Notes: generated from the sequence alone by a model not told the origin. Shown: positions 47,417 through 60,235, numbered from the stretch's first letter. The stretch is 64,000 nt of DNA from Tubulanus polymorphus (GCF_964204645.1 NC_134029.1:8238850-8302849); one strand, 5' to 3'. Program-made: numbers and translations.

Positions 47417-49552
47417 CATTTTAATTACAATTTTAATGTTTCATAACAAATAAGGGCTCTACTTTGATTTTATCATTTGTATTATAAATTTGAAATCTTC
47501 TTAAATTTGATGTATCATGTTTGAGTTCACATGTTCTTTCATATGTTCTCAAGGCAAAATTGATAAATGCCGAAATTGTAGGCCTGTAATTCTCATGGTC
47601 ACTCAATGAATTCTTTTTGTATGGTTAGTGTGCAATTTACACACTTACCAAGTTTGTTCTCTGGTGTTATTTCGATGGGAAATTTACTCAATTAGTAATG
47701 ATAGACTGGGACATTTTTTTCTACATTATGGGACATTTTTTCTGGGGACATTATTTCACGGCACATTTTTACCTACATTCTTGTTATACATATAGGTAGA
47801 TCTTTAATCCCAATCATGTACAATATATAATATATGCGGGACCTTCTTACAAGGAACTTCGGCCTGAAATCTTTCAAGGTTGAAGTGTTAGTAGTGTTGT
47901 ATATCTAATAGGATTTGAAATTCACGATAATACGATCAATGTATTTGGCCTGTCATTCCAACAAAGCTCTTTTGTAGATATGCCCATTCGGCCGTGCTTT
48001 ACTTGCTTAAGTTTTGTGTATCTCAACGTTTGGTTGTTTTATTATTGTTTCAGCACCAGTAGGTCCCGAAGTATTTCAAACAGTCAAAGTACTATTTTGC
48101 TCATTGGGATATTGCTCTTCTGAGGAATTTTTTTAAAACTTTTAAATGGGAAAATTTTTGATTGCACTTGGAAAACTCATTGGTATAGGATACAGACATG
48201 AGTGCTGATGTGCTAACCCAGCCATTTTATAAGTCCTCTACTTGAGAACCGAAAATTGTTATCGGTGTCATGAGTTAAACAAGTTGAAAAGCAGATAAAA
48301 CTGACGTTTTTATGCCCCTAATTATATTGTTACATATGGGCAATTTGCTTCCCTGCTGTACTAACCAGAGAGAATTGTGGTCACACTCCACTGGAATATT
48401 GTATACTTACAACAATTTAGATAGCTTGGTTCCGGGTTGCAAGTGCGCCATTCACTCGCTACTATAGGCCCATGATCAAGCTTTATATTGTTTGAATTAC
48501 AAACAAAGTTCCCAACTGAAAGCCAGATTTGTAAATATTTTTACATCGATATCGCGGACCATGGAAGTTCCATTTTTGCATGTCGTCTTTTCTTCAATCG
48601 ATCCTATTTCTGTATTCTATCCAATCTTAATACGATAATACAATTAACTCTAATTACATTTGTTTCTACAGCACTAGTCAGTCAAATCAAAGTTCATTTC
48701 AGAGAAATAACTCAAAAGGAAGATCAGGGGAACATGTTGGTTATTCAATCGATCATTGTTTCTAGGTGATTAAAGGTCCCATGTATGTGTATGGAGAATG
48801 TGTTTGCAAGGATTGTAATTAATGTTGTCAAACTGGCTGGCATGTGACTCCCTGGAAGACAGTAGTCATTAGGTGTTGGTCGCAATCCTATTCATTTCTA
48901 TTTGATGGAAATATTGTTTAGGGATACGTTTTTGTAACCATCATAATTATCTCAACTGTTTGTTTAGCTAGCTAATTTGATTTTCAGATTCATCGAATAT
49001 GTCATTACTTTTAGTCAAAGAATAACAAAATTGATTCTAGTGAGACAAACATTATTTAGCATACATTTTTATAACCACCATAAATCAGCTCAACTATTTG
49101 GTTAAGAATAACAAAATTAATTCTAGTGAGGCAAACAGTTTTAAGCATATATTTGAAAACTGTTTTTGTCTCCTTTTTGGGGATCAAATCGCTATTTGCA
49201 TTGACATTTGAGAAATTACAGTCCATCAACATATCCTGATTGTTTTTGTTAATTTGCTCGTACCGTGTAGCTTCATGTTCATTTATTTAGGTGGTAGAAA
49301 GCCAGAATATCTCTCATACGCTAAAAATATGAAATAAGTTCAAAATTAGCAAGATTTATATGAATAATTGAAGCGACTGTTTTAATGGCTCGGTATATGA
49401 TGATGATGATCGTAGTTCTTTTGATACTGTGCTACCCTAATATTCTGTTGTTCCGTTATATGCTTGTAGATATTTATATAATATATTCGGGTGTTTAAGT
49501 TTTTGTTAAGTTTTGAAAACATGTATACGCGATTAAAACAATTAAATGATAA

Positions 49553-49595
49553 CGTTAATGATAATGATGATAACAGTAATGATGATGATGATGAT
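49553..49595. repeat. ATG/GATGAT-rich simple sequence
   Basis: Interrupted GAT repeats between 49555 and 49595. No other structure. Confidence 0.7.
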
Positions 49596-49792
49596 ATACT
49601 ACATGTGAGTAGTGTTATATAGTGTATACACACCTCTGCTGTTTTTTACTCTATTTTGACAATAAAATAGATCAGTGAAAAAAATGTGAAAAAGTATTTC
49701 GTTATTGTTATGATTCAAGCTCAGTTCAAAACGCTACAGAACCCGGTTTCGATCGATGGTTGACAGAAAAAAAGGCCAAGGACAGATTCAAC

Positions 49793-49965
49793 TACAGTGG
49801 ACTCCCGATATACCGCCCACATCGGTGCAGAACAATTTTGGCGGTATAGAGAGTATGGCGGTATATCGGAGGTGTTTTACTATACATTTGTATTGAGATG
49901 TACAATGAGAAAACTTGGCAGGGGTGGCGGTATGTGGGAGGGCGGTATAACGGGGGTTCACTATA
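49793..49965. mobile_element. pogo/Tigger-like MITE
   Basis: TA-CAGTGGACTCCCGATATACC at the left and GGTATAACGGGGGTTCACTA-TA at the right make an inverted repeat of about 24 bp with a TA target. CAGTGGA-C ends with TA are typical of pogo-type Tc1/mariner elements. 173 bp, non-coding, with GGCGGTAT words repeated inside. Confidence 0.75.
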
Positions 49966-49969
49966 CCAC

Positions 49970-51400
49970 AAAATCAAATGCATCTTTCGACATGTCAATT
50001 TTTTAGATTATTAGATCAATTTCAGAATTAGTACAGGGAAATAGTTTGCTGAATTTATAAAAGCTAGTATATAGCCACTCTGACGTGGAGAATATAATAA
50101 AACACACTACATACAAAGTTGAACATCAAATCTTAGTGCATGTTCGAAACATTGTATCTTTTGATATTGTAATTTTTGATAAAAAGAATTCGCTCTAACA
50201 TCTTGTATATATTGGCTTTTAAACTTCTTATAAAGGGAAGAGGGGCGTGCTCTTCCACTAAAATAAATCGGTATAAATTTCCATCAAATATTTTACTCGT
50301 CAAATTTAACCTACAACTTGTGGGATGTCTAGATATGTCCCTGGTGATAAATGAGCATATGACTTGGCAAGTTTGACGTGGTATAGGGTGTAAGAGAAAT
50401 CATCTAAAGAATTGAAAACTGATTTTACTTCTCTATTCGGCAATTGTCTTACAGTTTACTCTAGACCAAAATATGCCCTGATACAGATATTCAAAAGTTC
50501 TAAAAAAAATGACGTTTGCAGAATTTTACAGAATATGGCTCTTGAGTGACATGAGCAATAGGCCGGATCCACCGTGGGGATCATTCATTAATTACGTATG
50601 CATAAAATTTGAATATTTCAACCCCCTCCCCTTACGCAAAATCTACTCATTTCTGCTCATGGTTTTTTAAAGCATTGAATTATTTGGCAAAATCTACTCA
50701 GTTCTGCTTATGGTTTGTGAATGATTTGACAATAGGCTCGTCAGGCATTATTCTAATTGTCTGTTTTAATTTGTTTTTATAGCCTCGTACGCGCTGAAAT
50801 GTATACGGAGCGCGGTATATAAGAAATAGATATTAACTATCTATATTTCCCACTAATTTTGACGGAATTCTAACGGTCGTTTCTCATAAAAAAGTCACCA
50901 ATTTAAGAGCGATTTCATTACACGCATAATGCATGATATCTCATCCGATGATAAAGGGCCAACAGTTCCAGATCCATCTGTAGAAAGTATTGAAAATGGG
51001 GCTGGGATATCTTGGAAACATTCAGACCTATTTGGTGCATTCTGATGAATTTGGGCTTTAAAGTGCTCAGCCAATAAAACGTTACCCCCTCCCCCCTTTA
51101 GAATATTTATTTCACAAGTTTTTCCATCTGTTCCGACCTTTAACATGTTTTCTAAACAAGTTTTTTTAAACAAGTTTCTAAATGTGTCTAAATTTGGAAT
51201 GGTTTCGCATTTCCAGTAAGCAGACTACAATTTTAAGAAAAAAACATGGCGCATTGGGCACATTCTTTATTTTCTAGGCAGATGAAGGTTAAAAGACCTA
51301 TGTAGGCCTACAGGTAAAGGTGAGACCCAATTTTAGAGTGGAAAAAAAACTGTACACAAAAGTATCATCTAGCTGTGCATTGGACGGTAACGCCCTCGCG
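49970..51400. other. Intergenic DNA without recognised features
   Basis: AT-rich. Short ORFs only. An AAAATCTACTCA-TTCTGCT-ATGGTTT phrase occurs twice near 50637 and 50692. Confidence 0.35.
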
Positions 51401-51850
51401 TAGACATAGCGGTACTAAAACTCATTAACGCGCGAATTTCAAATTGAATAGGCGCCTCGGGTTAAAGTTCGTAATAAAAGAAATTTACCTAATACATTCC
51501 GACACCATCGCCAATGAATTGGCCCTTCCAAGACGGGCCAATTTATACCCATTAAAAGTGCATTTTAACGCCTCCCAGACACACAATCATTCGATATAAT
51601 TGTCCGATGCGATTTCTGCTTGAGAGAAGAACTAAACATTCAAAAAGAGCACATAACGCTTTTGTTTCGGCGATTCTTACTGCTCAGTCTTCACGATGTT
51701 ACCAATTATATAGCTTAATAATTGATTGACCAGACCGATTAATCCGCCATATGAACGGTTTAATTCGCTACTTTCACTCCAAAAATCATATACGCCCCGA
51801 GTTAGATGAATAGCACACAATAACCACCTATAAGTCACTCATCGTTCGCT
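51400..51850. other. Unique, AT/homeobox-site-rich block upstream of mex3
   Basis: No repeat family is recognised here. It has several ATTA/TAAT cores (51700-51770) and a ATTGGCCC-9 nt-GGGCCAAT inverted repeat near 51519-51544. It could be an enhancer about 1.5-2 kb from the mex3 promoter, but only conservation data could show that. Confidence 0.25.
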
Positions 51851-51960
51851 GATAGTGTGAGAGGCTAAGCCCCCCAATGTTTTTACATGTATTTAATGCC
51901 ATTCAATTTTCTCGTAATGACCAAGCAAAATATTGCACATCCATTTCGACCATGGTCAAA

Positions 51961-52180
51961 CAGTGGCTGACCTAGGATTTTCCATGGGGGGGGGGGCGTC
52001 CAATGAGAAAAAAAGGGCCACTTTTACGAAACACCACGTACTCCGAATACTATTATTCCGAAAATTATTATAGGTGGAAAACCTTGGTCCAAAAAATTTA
52101 GGGGTGACATTTTTAGGGCACTTAAAATTTGAGGGGGGGGGGGTCCGGACACCCTGACATCCCCTTAAATCCACCCCTGT
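51961..52180. repeat. MITE-like element with CAGTGGCTGACCTAGG end
   Basis: CAGTGGCTGACCTAGGATTT and CTTAAATCCACCCCTG form an imperfect inverted repeat, 220 bp, with two G-runs inside (about 51986-51996 and 52132-52143). Related ends occur at 20802-21073 and 12264-12452. Confidence 0.55.
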
Positions 52181-53198
52181 TAATTCGAAAATCTTGGTGA
52201 AATGAACTTAAAATATTCCCACTGAATTGCGTATGACTTATGTAAAAGTTGTACCAGGCAACGAATTTATTTTGTAATTAATAAACCAGATTGCCCGAAT
52301 CAGGGATATGTATTTATGTTTATGCACCAAAATCCAAGTAATGCTATGGATAAATTAGTCAAAATGAATCATTATCTTCATAATTACTCAATATCTTATC
52401 GAATAAAAGGATCATGTCGAGAATTAGACCACCATGCAGTGCTGCCGCGCCTTTGTGTGGTGATAATACGAACCAAAGGTTTCAAATGATTTAGCAGAAC
52501 TGGACATTGTAACACCCAAGCACCAGTATCAAACACGTAACAAATGTATATTATGTTTGATAACAAAGATGTGAAATCCACATTATTGTTCGGAAGGAAT
52601 TGAAAAGCCTTTTAAGACACGATCCATTTTACATCTTCCTTAACAAATTGAAATTAATTCAGTGGTCAGTCTAGATGAAACCATAACCCCTATTTAAGGC
52701 GACAGCTTCAAAGGTGTGCTGCCAAGATAGATTTTCAAAAATAGGATGTGGTTGTTAGAATATTTCAGGAAAATCGAAACCGCAAATCGAGCCTGACAAA
52801 CTGGCAGGTTCGAACGTGTTTGTCGAAAGTTCCCGCTATTTTCATTTCCTTTCTCTCTCCCCTACAGACGCAGAGCAGATGGCCACACGCCTTGCGCTTT
52901 ATGTTTATTTTTTGCGTCTGTTCGAAGAAGTGGTTTAGCCCAGATTTTTCCTTGTTCTTTGTCAAGATATTTGGCGGGAAATACGAGTAGATCCGGTAGG
53001 TTTTGGCGCGCCAGGTCCCACCAAACATGCAGGACCGTTGCAATGTAATTCGGTAGATATAGGTGAAGACTGGGGTGGGCGACAAGTATTTTGATATCAT
53101 AGGGATTTGATAGCGCGGCTAGCCAGAGCGGACGATTTTTAAATCACGCAAAGATTTTTATTAACGCAGCTCTAAACACAACCACGTTGTTGGATCGA

Positions 53199-53374
53199 TA
53201 TATAAACAACCCTGGATAGCGCGGGCCACGTGCTCGCCTCGTAAGCCCCGCCCAACGCGCGAGGTAATTGGCTCGCGCGTTTCTTCACGCGAAGGCCAAT
53301 GAATGACAGCTCGTCGAGGCGATCGACCAATCCGCGCTTCGGATTGCTTTGAAATTATTCGCGCGCTGACGTCA
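53199..53374 (+). promoter_or_regulatory. mex3 promoter candidate
   Basis: Within a local CpG-rich block lie TATATAAA (53199-53206), an E-box CACGTG (53227-53232), a GC box CCCCGCCC (53246-53253), an inverted CCAAT (ATTGG, 53267-53271), CCAAT at 53296-53300 and 53327-53331, and a perfect CRE TGACGTCA (53367-53374). The order suggests either a TATA start near 53230 or a CpG-type start nearer 53400. CRE plus CCAAT suggests cAMP/Ca2+-responsive and NF-Y input. Confidence 0.6.
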
Positions 53375-53438
53375 TAACACGATGACGATGCCGCGACACC
53401 ATTGTGCGGCTATCATTTAAAGGATTCACGCCAGCGAG

Positions 53439-53459
53439 ATGCCAGCAGTAGAGCTTTGA
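53439..53459 (+). other. Short upstream ORF in the mex3 leader
   Basis: ATGCCAGCAGTAGAGCTTTGA encodes MPAVEL and stops 105 bp before the mex3 start. A purine is at -3. It repeats the first nine bases of the main coding start (ATGCCAGCA). It acts only if transcription starts upstream of 53439. Confidence 0.4.
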
Positions 53460-53564
53460 AAGGGACGACGTGATACTATATTCTCAGTCTCTCCTACGGA
53501 TACTTATATTTTTCTACATCGTACATACGAAACTATCATCTCACACGAACACACATAGGCAAGG

Positions 53565-53859
53565 ATGCCAGCAAGTTTACTTACCGATATGAACTCGAAC
53601 GGAGGCGGCTTGGAGGACCAGCGGGCCTTACAGTTAGCGCTAGAGTTGACCATGCTCGGATTAGGAAACGACGATGTAGCCGTCGTGGTCGGCGGCGGCG
53701 GCGGTGGCGATTCCTCCGGTGGCGGTGGGTCAGGCTCTTATTCGCCGACGACCGTGCAGCAGAGCTTCGAGGAAATGAAAGCTCGCAAAAGCGCTAATAT
53801 GACCGAGTGTGTACCGGTGCCAAGCTCGGAACATGTCGCCGAAATAGTCGGCCGTCAAG
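53565..53859 (+). CDS. mex3: mex3 exon 1
   Basis: 295 nt, starting AAGG-ATG and ending at donor GTGAGT after GRQ of the KH1 GXXG loop. The intron splits the second glycine codon of that loop (G+GT), a position I recall from other MEX3 genes. Confidence 0.93.
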
Positions 53860-56494
53860 GTGAGTTTTCTGTGTAATTTTGCACTAATTGGAATATGCTG
53901 TCTTAGTTAATTAGAGAGAAGATTTACCTTCGGTTATTTTTTTCATGCAACTGCGCACGTTACTTTTGTCTATCTGACTGTATAGTGCGTGAGTCATGCC
54001 TGGGACTGGTTTTGTTCATTCTCTACACAGTTCTCTTACGCACGTGGTGCTGATACTAGAGACTCGGAATAGAGCTTGCATCAGACTTCGGGAATTGTAA
54101 CAAATTGATCAAAAATATACATTGTAATAGATTTGCCTTCATTTTAAAATCGTTTTCATAGATATGATAAACTTCGGCGCATTTTGCAATTTTTTGCTCT
54201 AGAAAAGGCGAATTTAACGAATTTTGGATACATTGCTATCACATTCAAAAATTTTCTTTTCCACAGACACAGTTAGTAGGAACTATATTCCGGAAATAGT
54301 TCGAAAATCAAGATCATTGGGTTATTAGTTCCATCACTAGTTGACTAGATACGAAAACCGAATTAGGCCCTGAATGTCATTGTAGGCTATTCGAAAATTG
54401 TAGACCATTCGCGAAAATATAGTATATGATATGCTTATATATGTTGTAATCTATGCCATGTGCTTTTCATTTTTGGCACACCTAATAAGTGTAGATAGCC
54501 CATTGAACATTGAACCACCACAAAGCAAAAGCAGTAAAAAGGCTTGGCCTGCACTTCCCGGAACATAAATAGTTGACCCACTTCCTATTCTATTAATTTC
54601 AGAGTCTGACATTCTATTGTGTTAATTTATTCCTTGCTCCGTAGAAATTCAATGTGTTCGTCCTATACTTGGCATAATTCCATGCGGGATACTGTTTGGG
54701 TCTTGTCTCGGAAGTTTTCATTCTGTGATATCTGCTCAGATGGCGGAAATTGCAAATACCTCCTTTTACACAGATATATAACACCATCAGTGTTCTTCAC
54801 GATGACTGACCCACTTCTGGAAAATTGGCGGCAAACTACTGTCTGAAGGGGGTCTGCATGTTGCCTCTATACCTGTGTTAACTTGGTACATTGTCTAGTC
54901 AAAAGAGGTCACCATACCTTTGGCAGTCGAAGAACTTCGGTCGGTTCACTTCCCTTTGTCTGAATACCTAGCCGTATAAGCATTCTTGGATTAGTTGGAA
55001 AACTCTTTTCGTAAGAATGGTTGTAGTCGGTATCTTTTGGATTAATTTCCGGCCGCTCGATAACGAGCTACCCACGATCTTTAAAAACCCATCCCTAATA
55101 GGCTTTCTGCGGTGCGCGCTAGACCACCTGAATTATATTGTATTGCTCGTAGGCGATAAGTACAAATTTGAAAGTGTTGGAATTAACTATTCTTGGAAAC
55201 AGGGAAACGATTTGTTGACCACATCTAGGAACTGCGCTCGCGATGACAATTTAATGATTGTGTTTTGTTTGTTTCAGGTTGCAAAATCAAGGCCCTCCGC
55301 GCAAAAACGAACACGTACATCAAAACGCCAGTACGCGGAGAGGAGCCGGTGTTCGTCGTCACCGGACGCAAAGAGGACGTGTGCGCGGCGAAACGGGAAA
55401 TCCTATCAGCAGCTGATCACTTCAGTCAGATCCGAGCGAGTCGACGAAATAACGCGAACGGATTAGTTCCCGGACCGCCTAATCCGAATGCGCCAGGACA
55501 AGTTACGATCCAGGTGCGTGTGCCATACCGCGTCGTCGGACTAGTCGTCGGCCCGAAAGGCGCCACGATCAAACGCATACAGCAACAAACGCATACGTAC
55601 ATAGTGACTCCGAGTCGCGATAAAGAGCCGATATTCGAAGTCACCGGACTGCCCGAAAACGTTGAGAAGTCGCGGCTGCAAATCGAGAGCCACATCGCAA
55701 TGCGCACAGGCGGAATTATGGATACGAAAGGCGAAGACTTCAACGACTTCCACTCGAACGGCATCGATTCGGGATTTCACGACTTCAGCGGCGACTTCAA
55801 CGGCGGCATTTTCAAAGCTCATCATTCTTCCAATTCGGCATTTTCTTCGTACAACGCTTTGAACGTGCTGAACAGCAATAACCTGTTAAACCAACACCAC
55901 AACCAGGATAACAACATTTTCTCGTTCCCGTCAATGAACGGCGGCGGCGCCAAAATCACCGATTATTCAAGCATTTCTACCAATGGCTTCACTAATGGCT
56001 TCAGCATTTACGACAGCGACGAAGGTTTTGCGTCGCCGACGTTCGCGCAGACGACACTCGGGTCGTCATCCGTCTGGACGGACGCGACGATGGACAATAC
56101 GAACGCGGCTATTTTCAACACGACGAACGGCATGCAACAGCGTAGCAGCAGTCTCGGCGAGACGCATTCGTGTATCACTCCGCCGCTGGCCGAAACGACG
56201 AATCACCCGACCATCCGGCGTATAAGCAGCGACCCGCTCAATGGCGGCGTGTCGGCGTACACAGCGATACCGAACTGCACGTATATTCCTACCTCGGCGT
56301 GTTCGAGTCTCGGCGGTAGCGTGTCGACGAGCCCGACCAGTTCGACGAGCTCGAACGGCTACGGCTGCGCGATGTGCTCGGATCCGACGGCGTCGATGTT
56401 CATGCCGTGTCACGTGCATCGTTTGTGCGTCGAGTGCGCGAATCTGATGGTCAAGAAACCGGAAAGCGATCGCCGATGTCCGAGGTGCAACTAA
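53565..56494 (+). CDS. mex3: MEX3 family KH/RING RNA-binding protein, two exons, 503 aa
   Basis: Joins 53565-53859 and 55278-56494. MEX3 proteins bind short motifs in mRNA 3'UTRs through two KH domains and repress or destabilise transcripts in germ line, embryo and stem cells. Those with a RING act as E3 ligases. KH1 spans about residues 82-150 with GRQG at 96-99, and KH2 about 173-240 with GPKG at 190-193. Both are nearly identical to vertebrate MEX3 ([39 protein letters not shown]). The N-terminus has two poly-Gly tracts (43-48, 52-56). The Asn/Ser/Thr-rich linker (about 245-455) is disordered. Residues 459-503 form a C-terminal RING with Cys 462, 465, 476, 482, 485, 499, 502. The RING ends the protein, without the tail vertebrate MEX3 has. 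The start is the first ATG in frame, with purine at -3. Confidence 0.95.
53860..55277 (+). other. mex3 intron 1
   Basis: 1418 bp, GTGAGT to TTTGTTTCAG. Open frames inside (54619-54846 and the one running into exon 2 from 55017) have no homology before the splice acceptor and are not coding. Confidence 0.85.
55278..56494 (+). CDS. mex3: mex3 exon 2
   Basis: 1217 nt carrying the rest of KH1, KH2, the linker and the RING. Stop TAA at 56492-56494. Coding DNA is clearly richer in G+C and CpG than its surroundings, which creates several long antisense shadow frames. Confidence 0.95.
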
Positions 56495-56502
56495 CGCGAA
56501 AG

Positions 56503-56530
56503 TATAAATATATATATATATATATATATA
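56503..56530. repeat. (TA)n tract just after the mex3 stop
   Basis: About 13 TA units. Confidence 0.9.
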
Positions 56531-57483
56531 AGTACGAAAACTAGACAATTCAGACAGAAAGACCGCACAGCGTTTATTTGGACTTTTACATAAAACTTTT
56601 CTTATTACTCAGGCGTGCATATATTTATTTTCTTAATCGAAGTTCTACTACGATATATATTGCGATACTCATGAATTTCGTCGCACGGAGCACCGTACCA
56701 CGTCGAAACTCACATAGCGCAAAGAAAGTACTTCTTGTGTGACGATGCTCGGATCTTGTTTGGATATAGTTCGGATTGCGCGGGGACGGTTCCTGCGATT
56801 GCGAAAGTTAGCGAACGCGTTCGTGCTCGAGTTTCACCTTGGGAGATTCCATATGCGTCGGGTGAGCTAGTGACATTGTAAGTTGTGCAAAGTAAGAAGT
56901 TTCTCTCATATTTTAGATATTCCATGATTTAGAAAAAAAGAAGTATGTTTCGCACTCAGTTGCATGGAATGGTATAGTCACAGCGTATTTATATATACAG
57001 AGTATGTATGTATAATTAGATTCAATATTGAGATTAAAAAAAAACTTAAAACTAAATCGAAGTGCATCCTCCTAAAGTGTATATGTAATATGTGTAAAGA
57101 TTTTAACGTTTTAAATTTTGAATATGAACAAAAAATTTATTCAAGTTATCTAAACTTTAAAGTATTATATCTTTAAATACATGCAGAGTATTTTATTCTT
57201 TGTATTTATCTCTTTTCATACCACAAAAAAAAGATGTTACATTTTCATATAAACGATTTAATTTAATTATCATAATTACCGGTACACCCGATTTATCGCT
57301 CGCGTAAGAACGAGTATGATTATAAATGCGAATATCTCAAAAGCGCACGTTTTTTACCGGTTCTAGCCCGTAATACCGCTTCATTGCCAGAACTGTCAAA
57401 TACCGTCAAATATAGTCGGTAGGTAGTGCACCATTAGTTATTGTAGATATCATCTCACGAGATCTGTATTTTGAATGTCGAGC

Positions 57484-57486
<3 letters not shown>

Positions 57487-57536
<50 letters not shown>
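57487..57536. repeat. (TA)n microsatellite
   Basis: About 24 TA units, followed by two copies of TTGCCCCTTAGCGT (57535 and about 57567). Confidence 0.95.
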
Positions 57537-57537
<1 letters not shown>

Positions 57538-58076
57538 CCCCTTAGCGTTATATGTATATATACATTTGCCCCTTAGCGTCGTTCCTTAAGATCGTTACTG
57601 CGCGTGCGTTCAGAATCTGATAGTTGAAGAATCGATTAGAATCTTAGTACGGAGTAGGAATTATTGAGATTTGCGAGATTTGTTTTATTGAAGGTTTTGC
57701 ACTGTGCAGTTTTAATTAAAGTTGAGGAAAGTTTTATAGACCGAAGTGTGGTTTGCTGAAAGCAAGTTTAAAAAAAACTTCTTTTTTTTTAGTAGTCTCT
57801 CGAAATGGAGGTTTTAAATCTTTTTAAGGAAGAAAAAAAACAGCGAACAACTACGACAGTCGTTGATGTGATGAACGAATCAAATGATAGAATTAACATT
57901 AAATATTATTATGCACTTATGATCACCTATTGCGTGAATTTCCAGTGATAGTCAGGATTGTTTTTAGGTCCCTCGAAGAATATATATATATATATATCGG
58001 CGCCTTAAAATTCTTTATTCCGAAGATTGATAGTATCGATTACATTATAGTTTGTTTGCATATAAATCAATAACGG

Positions 58077-58077
<1 letters not shown>

Positions 58078-58130
<53 letters not shown>
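58078..58130. repeat. (TA)n microsatellite
   Basis: About 25 TA units. Confidence 0.95.
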
Positions 58131-58132
<2 letters not shown>

Positions 58133-59735
58133 ATGGATAGATAGATGAATATTGTTTCTACTTTGGTATAAAAAAAATTTGTAAATTCAATCGAAAAAAA
58201 AAATGAATAGATAACATCCGCGGATGAAATGATCGGGAATGGAAAAAATCCAAACTAGATAAGCGACGATTGTTTCGATGTTTTTGTATTTAAACAGGAG
58301 CTGTGTGTGTGCGCGCGCGAGAGTGATATTTTATACGGTAATAATGTGTTTGATTTTAAATGCGGAAATCGAGTTTGCGAACAGTCTCGGGAATGATTTA
58401 ATTGAACGGTTATTCACCGGAATAGCACTAGAGAGTATTTCGTTGCGCGCGACGCGTATACACAGATTCTGAGCGGCAGCAAGTATTAAGAAATTCCTTT
58501 GTATTGATCATGATTTTTCTTCGGCTATGTCATAACCTTAATTTATTGCGCTATAGAAGTGCTTTGTATGAATGATGATGATGATAACAGTTTCGGTGAT
58601 ATTGGTTTTTGTAAAATAGGCTACGTCGATATTTAGGCTGTATATGATTTGTACGTTTTGAGTGAATTATATATATGTTACGAGATATCTTTTATTTTCG
58701 AGTATAGTAATGATAATGACCGCAGAATGGTAGCTGGGAAAGAATTGGTATAAATGTGTGGGCGCTTCTTGATAGGTTCAACGGTCCGTTATGATTCAAG
58801 CGAATTTTCAGATAGTCTCTAAAAATTTTCTGAAACCCATATCGAAACGTGTGTGAAAATTGAATGCCACGGGATATGTTCTAATTAACGGAAATATATC
58901 GCAGTTAGAGAATCGTTGAAAAGCAGTTCGGTTAACGAGGGTCGGGTGTTTTTGAATGAGTAGGTTAGGTTCCCAGCAATTCAACGGTAGGTGATTGTAT
59001 GTGTACGTGTGTGTAGGTAGGTACAGCGCTCTGCTGAATGTTTATGGTTGCCTTATATAGTTGCCTGGAACTGCCGAAGTGATGACTCAGATAGGCTTAT
59101 TTTACATACTAGTCTGCTGTGTGAGTGTGTGCGCAGCGCGAGTACAGAAATAGTCAGACTGCTGTACTCCCCTGCCGGAGATACTAGAGCACACTGCAGC
59201 TCCTCGGTATTCTCTCTCTGTTAAGATACCGCATAACAAAAAGATCACCTCTAATATACAACTTCTATTCTGTATACCAACGCGAATCGGGTTTTGTCCC
59301 GTTTGCCGAAAGTACCGCGTCTAATCAAGGCATTTAAGTTTTTCTTCAGCGTTCTAATCTAGTTAATATCAGAACTATCTCTCAATTTTGTCGTCATTCG
59401 CTTTGTTATTATGAATCGCCAAAATTTAGTATTCGATCATATCACACATATCAAGTCAAACAGGACGGATTATCTTGTATCCGAGTCACTATTCACTATA
59501 AAACGTTCTCTCTATCATTTTCCTGACTTATATAGCTGTACTATCAGGACGTGAATATGTCATGTGAATGTGTCTGCATTTTAGTGTGCGAATGTATATG
59601 TACTACGTACAGTAGTCTGAATACACCAGACGAGATGTACGGGTTCCCCTACAACTTCCCTGTTTAGGTGGAAACATCGGCTAGATACTGGACTAATATT
59701 ATGTACAGTAGTAACATAGGCCTAGATTTAATGTT

Positions 59736-59741
<6 letters not shown>

Positions 59742-59771
<30 letters not shown>
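59742..59771. repeat. (TC)n microsatellite
   Basis: About 14 CT units with one interruption. Confidence 0.9.
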
Positions 59772-59991
59772 TGTGCTGTTGGTTTGATCAGACTTCGGTT
59801 ATTATGTCCTACCTTTGAGATAGCTTAACTACTACTTCTACTACTACTTCTACAACTACTACTAAGAAATTGATACTCGCTTATACTATAATACTATTGA
59901 CTATCTTCAACGATGCACAAATTTTTCATCGAATATTTAATGAATTATTATAACTCGCCCACGAGAAACTTCATCACCGATGTGTGTGTAT

Positions 59992-60096
<105 letters not shown>

Positions 60097-60234
60097 AAAT
60101 ATAAATGAGATAAATATATATATATATATATATGTATATATTATAAGTAAAACTGATAGATGTGTATGATCATATATAGTTGACTGAAAATGTGATTTGA
60201 AAAAAAATGTCGCTTTTAATTGAATGTGTTGTAT

Positions 60235-60235
60235 G

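Larger units (their letters stand above)
47029..47778. repeat. Element with ATGTCCC-repeat ends, interrupted by fold-back copy 4
   Basis: The left end GGTAAAAATGTCCCTGG with four degenerate AAATATGTCC units is mirrored at the right by GGGACATTTTTTCTGGGG and GCACATTTTTACC. Fold-back copy 4 is inserted inside. Confidence 0.6.
45059..49666 (+). other. Exchanger 3' flank, possible 3'UTR
   Basis: AT-rich sequence after the stop codon. The first AATAAA outside an inserted repeat that I noticed is at 49661-49666. An ATTAAA occurs at about 48768. The true cleavage site cannot be chosen from sequence. Short ORFs here have no recognisable domains. Confidence 0.35.

Noticed and set aside
55017-55277. 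Open frame running into mex3 exon 2
   Set aside because: KH1 begins only after the TTTCAG acceptor, and the exon 1 donor joins in frame to give the exact MEX3 KH1 sequence.
56066-56548. 160-codon Arg-rich reverse frame
   Set aside because: Antisense shadow of the GC-rich mex3 exon.
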